Source: Tumebacillus amylolyticus
GTDB lineage: Bacteria > Bacillota > Bacilli > Tumebacillales > Tumebacillaceae
Direction of reading: 5' to 3'
Length of the DNA stretch: 64,000 bases
Assembly (NCBI RefSeq): GCF_016722965.1
Contig: NZ_JAEQNB010000005.1
Coordinates: forward strand, 186,001-250,000
A program made the position numbers and the translations under genes. The notes beneath the pieces were generated by a model. It saw nothing but the letters and a program-made list of their open reading frames with translations, ran no database searches and was not told the origin of the DNA. Shown here in pieces: positions 16,188 through 24,842 of the stretch (the first letter of the stretch is position 1; every line of letters starts with the position of its first letter).

Positions 16188-16484
16188 ATGTCCGAGAACA
16201 ACAACGACGTACATATCCACGACGAGAACTGTGATCACGATCACGAGGAAGTCGTAACGCTCACCGATGCTGAAGGCGTCGAGCGTGAATTCATCATCGT
16301 AGAAGAGATGAACGTAGAGAACGACCGCTATGCCATCCTCGTGCCGGCTGACGGCGAAGACGAAGACGGCGTGATCATGAAGATCGGCCAAGATGAGAAC
16401 GGCGAGTACCTCGTCGACATCGAAGACGACGAAGAATGGAAAAAAGTCGTCGCTGCTTACGAAAAGCTCACCGACGAAGCGTAA
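16188..16484 (+). CDS. DUF1292 family protein (YrzB-like)
   Basis: A 98-aa, extremely acidic protein. VVTLTDAEGVEREFIIVEEM, RYAILVPADG and the C-terminal EDDEEWKKVVAAYEKL are the DUF1292 pattern. The N-terminal HIHDENCDHDHEE is a potential metal-binding stretch. In Bacillus yrzB sits next to yrrL/yrzL; here it is solitary before a flavoprotein gene. Function unknown. ATG 16188 is preceded by GCGAGGG; an upstream in-frame start has no site. Confidence 0.87.
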   Translation: MSENNNDVHIHDENCDHDHEEVVTLTDAEGVEREFIIVEEMNVENDRYAILVPADGEDEDGVIMKIGQDENGEYLVDIEDDEEWKKVVAAYEKLTDEA

Positions 16485-16500
16485 GGATTGCAAACAAACG

Positions 16501-16535
16501 GCCACGGGTTCGCACGCGAACTCCGTGGCTTTTTT
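16501..16535 (+). terminator. Terminator after DUF1292 gene
   Basis: GCCACGGGTTCGC paired with GCGAACTCCGTGGC (one bulge), then six T. Confidence 0.92.
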
Positions 16536-16555
16536 GAAGCCTGGAGGAACTGACC

Positions 16556-17824
16556 ATGCGATATGACGTCATTGTGATCGGCGGCGGTCCGTCGGGGCTG
16601 ATGGCGGCGATCTCGGCGGGGATGCGCGGTGCCAAGGTGTTGCTCGTGGAGAAGGGCGACAAGTTAGGCCGCAAACTGCTCATCTCCGGCGGCGGGCGGT
16701 GCAACGTCACGAACGCCAAAGAGATCGACGAGTTGATCAAGCACATCCCCGGCAACGGTCGCTTCATGTACGGCCCGTTCTCGATCTTCAACAACCGCGA
16801 CATCATCGATTTCTTCGAAGGTCTCGGCATCCGCTTGAAGGAGGAAGACCGCGGCCGCATGTTCCCTGTCACCGACAAAGCCAAGTCTGTGCTCGACGCC
16901 CTCCTGCGCAAGATCGAACAGCACGACATCGAATTGCGCACCCAGACCCCGGTCGCTCATGTCCGCTATGAAAACGGGCAAGTCGCCGGCGTGAAACTGA
17001 AATCAGGTCAAGTCATCGACGCACAGGCTGTGATCATCGCGGTCGGAGGCAAGTCTGTGCCCAAGACCGGCTCCACCGGAGACGGCTATGCGTGGGCGCA
17101 AGAGGCGGGTCATACGATCACCGAACTCTACCCGACCGAAGTGCCGATTACGTCCAAGGAACCTTTTATTCGCGACCGCTCGTTGCAAGGGCTGTCGCTT
17201 CGCAACATCGTGCTCTCCGTTTGGAATGCCAAGGGCAAGAAACTCGTCGAGCACGAAGGCGATATGATCTTCACCCACATCGGTCTCTCCGGCCCCGCCG
17301 TGCTCCGTTGTTCCCAATTCGTGGTCAAGGAATTGAAAAAAAGCGGAGGCCCGGATGTCCAGATGCAACTCGATATGTTCCCCGACAAATCACGGGACGA
17401 AGTGCAACAGGACATCTGGAAACTTGCCGAAGCAGAGCCCAAGAAAGCGTTCAAGAACGTGATCAAAGGCTACGTGCCGGAGCGGATGATACCTTTGCTC
17501 TTGGAGCGCTCCGAGTTGCGCGAGGACGTGACGTTCACCAACCTGCCCAAGAAAAACGTCCAAGCCCTCGCGGAGTTGCTGAAGTCCTTCCCGATCCGTG
17601 CGACAGGCACGCTCTCGTTGGAGGAAGCGTTCATCACCGGCGGCGGTGTTCATCTCAAGGAAGTCACACCGTCCACGATGGAATCCAAGCTTATGCCCGG
17701 CCTCTACTTCGCAGGCGAAGTGCTCGACCTGCACGGGTACACCGGCGGTTTTAACATCACCGTTGCTTTCTCCACAGGCTATGTGGCAGGCAAGAGCGCG
17801 GCCGAGAGCCTCGTGAGCGTGTAG
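16556..17824 (+). CDS. NAD(P)/FAD-dependent oxidoreductase, BaiN/RdsA (HI0933) family
   Basis: A 422-aa flavoprotein. The FAD-binding Rossmann motif is [15 protein letters not shown] at residues 4-18, the conserved [11 protein letters not shown] follows near 44, and the C-terminal signature [18 protein letters not shown] closes the FAD site. This is the family of B. subtilis YtfP. Members have been linked to bile-acid flavin reductases in gut bacteria, but here the substrate is unknown. CTGGAGGA precedes ATG. Bounded by terminators on both sides. Confidence 0.93.
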   Translation: MRYDVIVIGGGPSGLMAAISAGMRGAKVLLVEKGDKLGRKLLISGGGRCNVTNAKEIDELIKHIPGNGRFMYGPFSIFNNRDIIDFFEGLGIRLKEEDRGRMFPVTDKAKSVLDALLRKIEQHDIELRTQTPVAHVRYENGQVAGVKLKSGQVIDAQAVIIAVGGKSVPKTGSTGDGYAWAQEAGHTITELYPTEVPITSKEPFIRDRSLQGLSLRNIVLSVWNAKGKKLVEHEGDMIFTHIGLSGPAVLRCSQFVVKELKKSGGPDVQMQLDMFPDKSRDEVQQDIWKLAEAEPKKAFKNVIKGYVPERMIPLLLERSELREDVTFTNLPKKNVQALAELLKSFPIRATGTLSLEEAFITGGGVHLKEVTPSTMESKLMPGLYFAGEVLDLHGYTGGFNITVAFSTGYVAGKSAAESLVSV

Positions 17825-17840
17825 CGAAGCGTTTTTTTGG

Positions 17841-17881
17841 AAAAAGAAGACCCGCCCTCCGGGGAGTGCGGGTCTTTTTTT
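17841..17881. terminator. Bidirectional terminator between flavoprotein and binding-protein genes
   Basis: AGACCCGC / GCGGGTCT stem with A5 and T8 on opposite sides. Confidence 0.9.
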
Positions 17882-17887
17882 CGCGAG

Positions 17888-19795
17888 TTAGTTCTTGCCT
17901 TCGATGTAGGCGTCCTTGAGGTCGTATTGCGCGTAGATCGGAGAGAATTGCACACCTTTGACATAGGGTTTGGAGACGACGAGACGGTTCTTGAAATAGA
18001 CCGGGCCGATCACCATGTCGTCAAGGAGGAGTTTCTCCGCTTGTATCATCAACTCCGTGCGTTTGGTGAAATCCACTTCCTTGTGAATTTGCGTCATCAA
18101 CTCGTCGTACTTCTGGTTTCTGTAGTTCACGTTGTTGAAGTCCCCGCTCGACACCCACAGGTCGAGGAACGTCGTCGGGTCGTCGTAATCGGCTTGCCAA
18201 GCCCCGAGGGCGATGTCGTAGTTTTTGGCGTATTGCGCTTGCAGGACCAATTTGTACGGCTGGTAGTCGACTTCGACGTCGAGACCCAAGTTGTCATGCC
18301 AAGCTTGTTTGAGTAACTCGCCGCTTTTTCTCGATGCGTCCGTGTCGCTGAGCAGCATTTTGAATTTCGGCAGCCCGGAGAGCCCGAGTTCTTTGAGCCC
18401 TTCTTGGAGCAGGAGATTCGCCTGCTTGGCGTTCTCTGCTTGGTGGAGCTGGTCGCCCGCTTTCTGACGGAAGGAACCTGAGAAGCCATCGCTCACCCCG
18501 GTGGGTACGAATCCGTCGGCGCCTTGTGCCCCTGCGCCGAGCAGGGAGTCGGCGAATGCTTGGTTGTCCACGGCGTAGGTCAGGGCACGGCGGACTTTGG
18601 GGCTTTGGAGAGCTTCGACGTTCTCGTTGTACTGCAGGTAGTAGGCCGCGGCTTGCGGCACGCTTTGCACGTCGCGTTGCGGGGCTTTGGAAGGAACTGC
18701 GGTGTAGGAATCGAGCCAGCCGCTTTCGTAGGCGCGTCCTGCCGCTTCGATGTCTTTTTCCACTTGGAAGTCGATTTGCTCCAAGCGGACTTGGTCGCGG
18801 TTCCAATACGCGTCGTTTTTGACCAGCAAAGCGCCATGGGCGTTGTCCAAGGATTGCAGTTTGTACGGGCCGTTGTTGAGAGTCGGGTTGGATTCCTTCA
18901 CCGGGGCGAACATCGGCAGGGTGACCAATCGCATGAAATGGGATTGCGAAGCGGCAAGGGTAACTTCCAAAGTCAAATCGTCCTTGGCGTGGATGCCCAC
19001 ATCTTCGACGGCTCCTTTTCTTTCCGTGTACTTCTGTGCGTTTTCGATACCAAAGAACTGAAATGCCCATTGCGAGAGGGTCTCCGAATTCAACGCACGC
19101 TTCCACGCGTATTCGAAGTCATGCGCCGTCACCGCAGAACCGTCCGACCACTTGGCGTTGCCGCGCAGGTGGAACGTATAGTGCAGACCATCTGCGGACA
19201 CATCCCAAGCCTTCGCCACACCCGGTTGGAGATTCCCGCTTCGATCGAGGCGAATCAGGCCTTCGGTGACTTGTTGGATCACAGTTTGGTCGTTGTTGCT
19301 GTAGGAAACCGCCGGGTCGAGGGAATTGATCTCCTCAGAGAGCCCGAGGTGAATCACTTTGTCCGCCATGTCTTTCGAATAGATGCGCACCGTTTCCGTG
19401 GCTTCGTCCCACTTTACGTCCGCCCCCAACGCTTCGCTGATGAAACGGATCGGCACCATCACGCGGTCGTTTGTTTGCTCCGCTGCTTGGTTCAACGTCA
19501 CTTCTTGCCCGTTCACAGTTGCTTTTGTGGAGCCGACCTGCAAGACGACGGTCGTGGTTCCCTTCGTCCCCGTTACCTGCTTGGTCTCTTCATCCCATTG
19601 AATCGATGCCCCGAGCGCTTCAAAAATCGCACGCATCGGGACGAGCGTCCGTCCGTTTTTTTGGTAGGGGTCGGTGTCGTAGACTTGCGCCGTCCCGTTC
19701 AACGTGACGTGCGGAGCGGCAGACGCCAGCCCCGGAATTGTCAAGAGCGAGATCGCCCCAAACGCCGTCACCGTATGTTTCATCCAAGATTTCAT
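17888..19795 (-). CDS. Peptide-type ABC solute-binding protein with N-terminal stalk domain
   Basis: A 635-aa exported protein. A signal peptide ending in GLASAAP is followed by a copper-amine-oxidase-like (stalk) domain with two repeats (GRTLVPMRAIFEALGASIQW and RVMVPIRFISEALGADVKWD), residues about 25-140. The rest is an SBP_bac_5 (OppA/DppA) fold: NSLDPAVSYSNNDQTVIQQV, LTYAVDNQAF, YDIALGAWQADYDDPTTFLD. There is no lipobox cysteine, so the stalk domain may replace the usual lipid anchor by holding it in the wall. No permease or ATPase genes adjoin it. AAAGGTCG is the likely ribosome site; GGAGG touches the ATG. Confidence 0.88.
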   Translation of the reverse strand: MKSWMKHTVTAFGAISLLTIPGLASAAPHVTLNGTAQVYDTDPYQKNGRTLVPMRAIFEALGASIQWDEETKQVTGTKGTTTVVLQVGSTKATVNGQEVTLNQAAEQTNDRVMVPIRFISEALGADVKWDEATETVRIYSKDMADKVIHLGLSEEINSLDPAVSYSNNDQTVIQQVTEGLIRLDRSGNLQPGVAKAWDVSADGLHYTFHLRGNAKWSDGSAVTAHDFEYAWKRALNSETLSQWAFQFFGIENAQKYTERKGAVEDVGIHAKDDLTLEVTLAASQSHFMRLVTLPMFAPVKESNPTLNNGPYKLQSLDNAHGALLVKNDAYWNRDQVRLEQIDFQVEKDIEAAGRAYESGWLDSYTAVPSKAPQRDVQSVPQAAAYYLQYNENVEALQSPKVRRALTYAVDNQAFADSLLGAGAQGADGFVPTGVSDGFSGSFRQKAGDQLHQAENAKQANLLLQEGLKELGLSGLPKFKMLLSDTDASRKSGELLKQAWHDNLGLDVEVDYQPYKLVLQAQYAKNYDIALGAWQADYDDPTTFLDLWVSSGDFNNVNYRNQKYDELMTQIHKEVDFTKRTELMIQAEKLLLDDMVIGPVYFKNRLVVSKPYVKGVQFSPIYAQYDLKDAYIEGKN

Positions 19796-19874
19796 GCCTC
19801 CACGACCTTTCGTTTCTCTTTTTCATATCTACCTAATTCTTGGAAGAAAGCCCAATTCCTGCTTTTGAGCACGC

Positions 19875-19909
19875 AAAAAAGGCAAGTCTCAGATTGAGAC
19901 TTGCCTTTT
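19875..19909 (-). terminator. Terminator of the four-tRNA operon
   Basis: GGCAAGTCTCA / TGAGACTTGCC, an 11-bp perfect stem with three-base loop; a T6 run follows on the minus strand. Confidence 0.93.
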
Positions 19910-19914
19910 CCATT

Positions 19915-20005
19915 TGGCGGAGGGGGAGGGATTCGAACCCTCGATACTGTTACCAGTATACTCCCTTAGCAGGGGAGCGCCTTCGGCCAGCTCGGCCACC
20001 ACTCC
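19915..20005 (-). tRNA. tRNA-Ser (anticodon GCT)
   Basis: A 91-nt class II tRNA with a long variable arm (TATACTGGTAACAGTATC), anticodon loop CTGCTAA on a CTCCC/GGGAG stem, T loop TTCGAAT and encoded CCA. The acceptor stem (GGAGTGG with CCCCTCC) has one T-C mismatch at position 5-68. Confidence 0.95.
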
Positions 20006-20025
20006 AACATATCAAAAAGTAAAAC

Positions 20026-20101
20026 TGGTGCCGCTTACCGGAATCGAACCGATGACCTATTCATTACGAGTGAATCGCTCTACCGACTGAGCTAAAGCGG
20101 C
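20026..20101 (-). tRNA. tRNA-Thr (anticodon CGT)
   Basis: A 76-nt cloverleaf with acceptor GCCGCTT / AAGCGGC, anticodon loop CTCGTAA on ATTCA/TGAAT, and encoded CCA. It is 20 bases downstream of the tRNA-Tyr-side neighbour and co-transcribed. Confidence 0.96.
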
Positions 20102-20104
20102 AAT

Positions 20105-20188
20105 TGGTGGAGAGAGAAGGATTCGAACCTTCGAAGCTTACGCAACGGATTTACAGTCCGCCCCATTTGGCCACTTTGGTACCTCTCC
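20105..20188 (-). tRNA. tRNA-Tyr (anticodon GTA)
   Basis: An 84-nt class II tRNA with acceptor GGAGAGG, anticodon loop ACTGTAAAT region on CGGA/TCCG, a long variable arm and encoded CCA. Only three bases separate it from tRNA-Thr. Confidence 0.96.
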
Positions 20189-20208
20189 ATATTCGAAATA
20201 TAAAATTG

Positions 20209-20285
20209 TGGTAGCGGCGGAGGGATTCGAACCCCCGACCCTCCGGGTATGAACCGAATGCTCTAGCCAGCTGAGCTACACCGCC
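20209..20285 (-). tRNA. tRNA-Met (anticodon CAT, elongator type)
   Basis: A 77-nt cloverleaf starting GGCGGTGTAGCTCAGCTGG, anticodon CAT, ending CGCCGCTACCA. It closely resembles the B. subtilis elongator tRNA-Met as I recall it, and lacks the C1-A72 mismatch and GGG/CCC anticodon stem of an initiator. Confidence 0.94.
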
Positions 20286-20385
20286 ACGTTGTTGTCATCT
20301 CGTTGTTGTTGTGTACCGCTGACGACAGAACTTATAATATCATCCCCTCCCCATGTTTGCAACCCCTTTTCCACGGAAAATATCA

Positions 20386-20425
20386 CAAAAAAAGAACCAG
20401 CCTGTATCTCGCTGGTTCTTGCTTC
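20386..20425 (-). terminator. Terminator of the murT-gatD operon
   Basis: AAGAACCAGC / GCTGGTTCTT stem, T7 on the minus strand. Confidence 0.9.
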
Positions 20426-20446
20426 TGTTTTTTCACGTTTTCGCGG

Positions 20447-21181
20447 TTATTTCGCTTCCACCAACCGCTTGTAGAGCTTTGCGTTCGTCCGGTGCTCAAG
20501 GTCATCGTTGAGGATGTCCAAGTGTACCGACAGATCGCGACGACGCAGAGCCAGTTCGATCATGTGGTCGGCGAGAATCGGGTTCTTCGCCAGCAACGGC
20601 CCGTGCAAATACGTGCCGAAAATATTGCCTTGACGCACGCCTTCGAACTTGTCTTCCCCACTGTTGCCGTAGCCCTTGATCACACGCATCATCGGCGTGG
20701 CGTTCGGACCGAGCATCGTCTTGCCCGAATGGTTCTCGTACCCGATGATGTTGTGCTTCACGCCCGCGATGTCCATTTCGCCTACAACATTGCCGACCAT
20801 GCGCACTTTCGCGCCAACCGTTACAATGTCGAGAATGCCTAGACCCGGAATCCGCTGGCCCGTCGAAGTCTCGAAATAGTGGCCGAGCAGTTGATAGCCG
20901 CCGCAAATCGCGACGATCACCGTGCCGGCGTCCACAGCCTCTTGGAGGTTCTCACGGCGTTGTTGGAGGTCTTCCGCCACAATGCCTTGCTCACGGTCCA
21001 TGCCACCGCCCATGACGAGGATGTCATAATCGGCGAGACGCGGTTCGTGGCCGACGCTGATCTGGTCTACAGTCACTTGAAGCCCGCGCCAATGAGCGCG
21101 TTTTTCCAAAATGATCACGTTGCCTCGATCGCTGTAGAGGTCGAGGAGATCAGGATACAGATGCCCGATTTTGAGCTGCAA
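20447..21181 (-). CDS. gatD: Lipid II isoglutaminyl synthase, glutamine amidotransferase subunit GatD
   Basis: A 244-aa class I amidotransferase (CobQ/CobB-like). It releases ammonia from glutamine for amidation of the D-Glu of lipid II. The nucleophile Cys lies in VIVAICGGYQLLGHYF and the catalytic His in FGTYLHGPLLAKNP. It begins LKIGHLYPDLLDLYSDRGN, typical of GatD. Its start overlaps the 3' end of murT by 32 nt, so translation is coupled, and the two proteins form a complex in known organisms. Confidence 0.96.
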   Translation of the reverse strand: MQLKIGHLYPDLLDLYSDRGNVIILEKRAHWRGLQVTVDQISVGHEPRLADYDILVMGGGMDREQGIVAEDLQQRRENLQEAVDAGTVIVAICGGYQLLGHYFETSTGQRIPGLGILDIVTVGAKVRMVGNVVGEMDIAGVKHNIIGYENHSGKTMLGPNATPMMRVIKGYGNSGEDKFEGVRQGNIFGTYLHGPLLAKNPILADHMIELALRRRDLSVHLDILNDDLEHRTNAKLYKRLVEAK

Positions 21182-22538
21182 CTTCGCTCCCCCCTTGGTC
21201 CAAGAGATGATCTCGCACGGCGTACAACGAGGTGTACGTCGAGAGGATGTAGAGCATATGACCCGGCGGCAATTGACGCACCGCCGTGTCTATACACGCG
21301 ATGTCGCCGTCCACCAGTTCGGTGATGTCTCCGAGGTCGGCATACTTCAACCGGATGGCGAAGTCCTCGGCCCGCGTACCCGCACAGTAGATGCGGCGCA
21401 GATCGGCGAACTCCTGCAAACGCTCGATGTTGGTGTCCCAGATCCACGACACGTCTGTGCCGTCCGCATAGCGGTCGTTGAGGATGATCACCAATTCGAC
21501 GGGGCGACGCTCATGCTCGACGACTTTGAGCACTTCGTTGAAGCCCGTCGGGTTTTTGACGAGGGTAAGCATCAACTCGCGACCGCTGCCCGAGATCAGG
21601 CGCTCCATGCGGCCCAGCTGTGTCTTCATATAGCTCATCTCGCGCACCAACACTTGATCTTGCACCCCGAACACGGTCGAAGCGGTGATGGCGGCAAGTG
21701 CGTTGTAGACGTTGTACACGGCCGGCGAGTTGATGAAGCCGGTCACTTTGCCGACTTGGAAGGCGATGCCCTCTTCGTGCAAGCGCACACGCTCTGCTGC
21801 AATCCCCGGCTCAGGACGAGCGAAGTCGCAGGACGGACATTTGTAAAAGCCCAGTTGGCCATAATGGTAGAGCGAGTAGTGCAAACTGTTGCCACACTTG
21901 CGGCAGAATTTGCCGTCGCGCACTTCCGAATGGCTCTGTGCGTCGAATTGGCTGGACTCGATGCCGAAGTAGACGACATTTTTGTCCGCCGGTGCAATCG
22001 AGGTGACCAGCGGGTCGTCCGCATTGAGCAGGACGGTCGTATCGGCTGGCGTCTTCTTCAACGCGCTGCCGACCATCTCCACGACGGTGTCGAGTTCCCC
22101 GTAGCGGTCCATCTGGTCGCGGAAAAAGTTGGTGACCACGACCGCTTTCGGTCGCAGCGGCACGATGACTTTGCCGATGGTTGCTTCGTCCACTTCGAGC
22201 ACGGCCGCTTGGCTGTGTGCACGACGGGGTACGACGCCCTCAATCAGCGTCGTCGCGATGCCTGCGATGAGGTTGGCACCGAGAGAATTGGAAATCACTT
22301 CACGTCCGTCTTGGCGCAGGAAGTGGACGAGCAAGTTGCTCGTCGTGGTTTTGCCGTTCGTCCCCGTGACAAATACGATCCGCTCGCCGAGCATGTCTCC
22401 ATAAGAAGCGAGCAAGTCGGGGCAGATGTTGAGGGCTACCTTGCCCGGCAAGGTGGTGCCTTTGCGTCCGGTGAGTGTCAGTATGCGTTTGATCGTTCTC
22501 GCAGCCAAGACGGCTGCGCGAAACCGCCAACTAGACAA
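21150..22538 (-). CDS. murT: Lipid II isoglutaminyl synthase, Mur-ligase-like subunit MurT
   Basis: A 462-aa Mur ligase homologue that activates the alpha-carboxyl of D-isoglutamate in lipid II with ATP. The P-loop is VTGTNGKTTTSNLL; a Cys4 ribbon (FCRKCGNSLHYS and FYKCPSCDF), an insertion specific to MurT, lies around residue 215-240; a DUF1727 domain closes the protein. The start is TTG with CTAGGAGGAATC upstream. It is followed by gatD. Amidation allows efficient peptidoglycan cross-linking. Confidence 0.96.
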   Translation of the reverse strand: MSSWRFRAAVLAARTIKRILTLTGRKGTTLPGKVALNICPDLLASYGDMLGERIVFVTGTNGKTTTSNLLVHFLRQDGREVISNSLGANLIAGIATTLIEGVVPRRAHSQAAVLEVDEATIGKVIVPLRPKAVVVTNFFRDQMDRYGELDTVVEMVGSALKKTPADTTVLLNADDPLVTSIAPADKNVVYFGIESSQFDAQSHSEVRDGKFCRKCGNSLHYSLYHYGQLGFYKCPSCDFARPEPGIAAERVRLHEEGIAFQVGKVTGFINSPAVYNVYNALAAITASTVFGVQDQVLVREMSYMKTQLGRMERLISGSGRELMLTLVKNPTGFNEVLKVVEHERRPVELVIILNDRYADGTDVSWIWDTNIERLQEFADLRRIYCAGTRAEDFAIRLKYADLGDITELVDGDIACIDTAVRQLPPGHMLYILSTYTSLYAVRDHLLDQGGSEVAAQNRASVS

Positions 22539-22624
22539 TCGCGATTCCTCCTAGCTGTCTTATCTTCTGAAACCTTTCCACCCATGATACACCTAGTCTC
22601 CCGAAAATAAAAGAAGCGAAGGGA

Positions 22625-23029
22625 CTAGGAAGTCGCCCCTCGCAAACTTTTTTTGTATTCACGTAAGATTCCCAAAAATTCATGAAACCACGGTCCCCCA
22701 TACGCCACCAACACCCCGGCCACGCCAAAATCAATGAGATTGGCAAGCCAAGGTTGCAAACTCATCCACAAGGGTTCCAACTTCAGCAGAGAGAGCGGAT
22801 GCACGTTGGCAAACGCCGCCAGCATCGCCCCGTTCACCCCGCAAAGCAAGTGGACGTTGCAGTGAATTTTGCCGACCTTGTGCTTTTTGAGTTCTTCTTC
22901 CAACTCCTCGAACTCTTTTTGGTGCTCGTTCATGAAAAGTTTGAAGCGGCGGCGCATCTGTGTGGTCATCGTTTCGGCGGATGCGGACAGTGCGGACATA
23001 ACACCCAAAAACATGAGCAGATCATCCAT
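22625..23029 (-). CDS. Hypothetical protein with charged helix and hydrophobic C-terminus (134 aa)
   Basis: An N-terminal weak hydrophobic stretch (LLMFLGVMSALSAS) is followed by a charged helix (FMNEHQKEFEELEEELKKHK) and a second hydrophobic stretch (NLIDFGVAGVLVAYGGPWF). It is probably membrane-associated. GGGGGAATTG precedes the ATG. It lies 87 bases upstream of murT in the same direction, so it may share the transcript. No family is recognised. Confidence 0.65.
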   Translation of the reverse strand: MDDLLMFLGVMSALSASAETMTTQMRRRFKLFMNEHQKEFEELEEELKKHKVGKIHCNVHLLCGVNGAMLAAFANVHPLSLLKLEPLWMSLQPWLANLIDFGVAGVLVAYGGPWFHEFLGILREYKKSLRGATS

Positions 23030-23087
23030 GTCACAATTCCCCCTTATGTCGTAGGGTTATGTCGCCCCGCTTGCCCCATATGCCAAT

Positions 23088-23128
23088 AAAAAAAGAGGAG
23101 TGAGCGGCAGGCTCCTCCTCTTTTTTTG
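23088..23128 (-). terminator. Terminator of the LCP gene
   Basis: GAGGAGTGAGC-type stem with GCTCCTCCTC, A8 and T7 flanks. Confidence 0.85.
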
Positions 23129-23129
23129 C

Positions 23130-24698
23130 TTACGGCGTGGTGACAGGTGCAGGGGTTGTCCCGCCGCCGCCCGTACCCGGCGTAGTACCTCCAGTGCTGG
23201 GAGTCGTTCCACCCGTTCCAGGCGTGGTTCCTCCACCAGTGCCCGGCGTCGTGCCTCCCGTTCCCGGTGTGGTTCCCCCACCCGTTTCTCCGCCTGTCGT
23301 ACCCCCGGTACCCGGCGTCGTGCCTCCACCTGTGCCGCCCGGTGTCGTGCCTCCCGTTCCCGGTGTCGTTCCACCGCCGGTTGATCCCCCTGTTCCCGGC
23401 GTTGTACCACCGCCCGTACCAGGAGTTGTGCCTCCGGTGCCCGGTGTCGTTCCACCTGTGCCGCCCGTCGAGCCCCCAGTTCCCGGCGTTGTACCACCGC
23501 CCGTACCGGTGCCCGGAGTCTTGCCTCCGGTTCCCGTATCAGGCGTTTTGCCCGTTCCGGTGTCCGGGGTCTTGGTTCCCGTATTCGGAGGTGGCGTCGG
23601 GTCCGGCGTATCCGGCTCGACATTGGGGTTGTTCGGCACAACAGGAGTCGGATCGTAGTATTCCTTCGGTTGAGACGTTGTGTTTTGCTTCAACTTCGAA
23701 TCGTCGAGGCCGAGGAATTCGTAGACTTTCTTCTGCGTTTCGTACACATCCGGCAAGATGACAGCCTGCCCGCCGCCTGCCCATCCGTCCTTGGACGTTT
23801 CGCGGGGCGGTACCTGCATCTGCTGGATGTCCGATTTGTCGACTTTCAGCATCAACTGACCGAGTTTCAACATGTCGGACGTGGTCATGTTGGTCTCGAT
23901 GTACGGTTCAACCGCAGAAAGCACCGACGGCAGCTTCACAATCCCCGAAGTCGAGATCATTTGATCTGCGACCGCTTGCAGGAACTTGCGCTGACGCATC
24001 GTGCGGTTGTAGTCGCCCAACTCGTCGTAGCGGAAACGCACATACTGCAACGCATGGTTGCCGTCGAGATGCTGGTACCCTTTTTTCAAATGAATGTCGT
24101 AAATGCCGTCGTCGTTGTAATTCAGGTCTTTCTCGACATCGATGTCCACGCCGCCGAGAGCGTCGACGATTTTCATGAAGCCTTGGAAGTCGGTTTTCAC
24201 GTAATAGTGCAACGGAATCTGCAGGAAGTCCCGCAGCGTTTTCAACTGCAAGTCCGGTCCGCCGATCGCGTTGGCGGCGTTGATCTTCTCAAAGTCATGA
24301 CCCGGGATGTTGTACCACGTATCGCGCATGACCGACATGACCTTGGCTTTCTTGGTCTGCGGGTCAACCGAGATCACGAGAATCGAGTCTGCGCGCGGAT
24401 TGGGATCGTTGTTTCGGTTGTCCACCCCCATCAGAACGATGTTGACAGGCTCCGTCCCCGTCCACTGCTCCGCTTGCACAGGGGTTTGGTTTTTGTCCTT
24501 GGGCTCTTGGATCTTCGTCATGAAGTGCCCGATCGCATATGCGTAGAAGCCGACGATGACCAACAGAACGGCCAGTAGGGAGATCATGATCCACTTAAAT
24601 TTCTTGGTCTTCCAGAACCGCAGCTTTTTCACGCCGGGTCCCGTGGGGCCTACCGGGGGTTTCTTGACCCGGTTGTGGCGGTCCTTACGGCTATCCAT
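23130..24698 (-). CDS. LytR-CpsA-Psr (LCP) family ligase with long Gly-Thr-Pro tail
   Basis: A 522-aa membrane-anchored enzyme. LCP proteins move polyprenyl-phosphate-linked glycopolymers (teichoic acid and relatives) onto peptidoglycan. A basic N-terminus and one span (WIMISLLAVLLVIVGFYAY, about 36-54) precede the LCP domain: NIVLMGVDNRNNDPNPRADS, SVMRDTW, and RMRQRKFLQAV-type residues after YVRFRYDELGDYNRT. From about residue 370 the protein is almost pure Gly, Thr, Pro and Ser in repeats such as GTTPGTGG, about 150 residues. The tail is probably a flexible extracytoplasmic wall-spanning segment, odd for this family. Confidence 0.92.
   Translation of the reverse strand: MDSRKDRHNRVKKPPVGPTGPGVKKLRFWKTKKFKWIMISLLAVLLVIVGFYAYAIGHFMTKIQEPKDKNQTPVQAEQWTGTEPVNIVLMGVDNRNNDPNPRADSILVISVDPQTKKAKVMSVMRDTWYNIPGHDFEKINAANAIGGPDLQLKTLRDFLQIPLHYYVKTDFQGFMKIVDALGGVDIDVEKDLNYNDDGIYDIHLKKGYQHLDGNHALQYVRFRYDELGDYNRTMRQRKFLQAVADQMISTSGIVKLPSVLSAVEPYIETNMTTSDMLKLGQLMLKVDKSDIQQMQVPPRETSKDGWAGGGQAVILPDVYETQKKVYEFLGLDDSKLKQNTTSQPKEYYDPTPVVPNNPNVEPDTPDPTPPPNTGTKTPDTGTGKTPDTGTGGKTPGTGTGGGTTPGTGGSTGGTGGTTPGTGGTTPGTGGGTTPGTGGSTGGGTTPGTGGTTPGGTGGGTTPGTGGTTGGETGGGTTPGTGGTTPGTGGGTTPGTGGTTPSTGGTTPGTGGGGTTPAPVTTP
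23133..23585 (-). repeat. Gly/Thr/Pro tandem repeat inside the LCP gene
   Basis: Degenerate 24-30 base units encoding variants of GGTTPGTGG and GGSTGG. Unit boundaries shift, consistent with slippage and recombination. The opposite strand gives a spurious Pro/Val-rich frame. Confidence 0.85.
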
Positions 24699-24811
24699 TC
24701 TATCATCTCTTTCCTCGTAGGCTGATTCACAAGTTTCATAGAAAAACTGTAGCGATTATAACACAATTTTGATGTTGAACGTGTTACAAATCTGGAACAA
24801 TTACCCCCGAG

Positions 24812-24842
24812 AAAAAAAGTGCTCCGCCACATCCGGAGCACT
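24812..24842 (-). terminator. Terminator of the L,D-transpeptidase gene
   Basis: AGTGCTCCG / CGGAGCACT stem, T7 on the minus strand; overlaps the stop codon. Confidence 0.88.

Noticed and set aside
19875-20430. tRNA cluster as a possible integration site with attachment repeats
   Set aside because: No integrase, no duplicated tRNA 3' end and no foreign gene block adjoin it in the window.
21171-22610. A 479-codon open frame antisense to murT
   Set aside because: murT is certain from its motifs; the antisense product is Arg/His-rich shadow sequence.
23133-23585. CRISPR-like repetitive block
   Set aside because: Repeats are in frame, degenerate and without unique spacers; they encode the LCP tail.
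23137-23658. A Pro/Val repeat protein on the plus strand
   Set aside because: It is only the reverse complement of the Gly/Thr/Pro repeat of the LCP gene.
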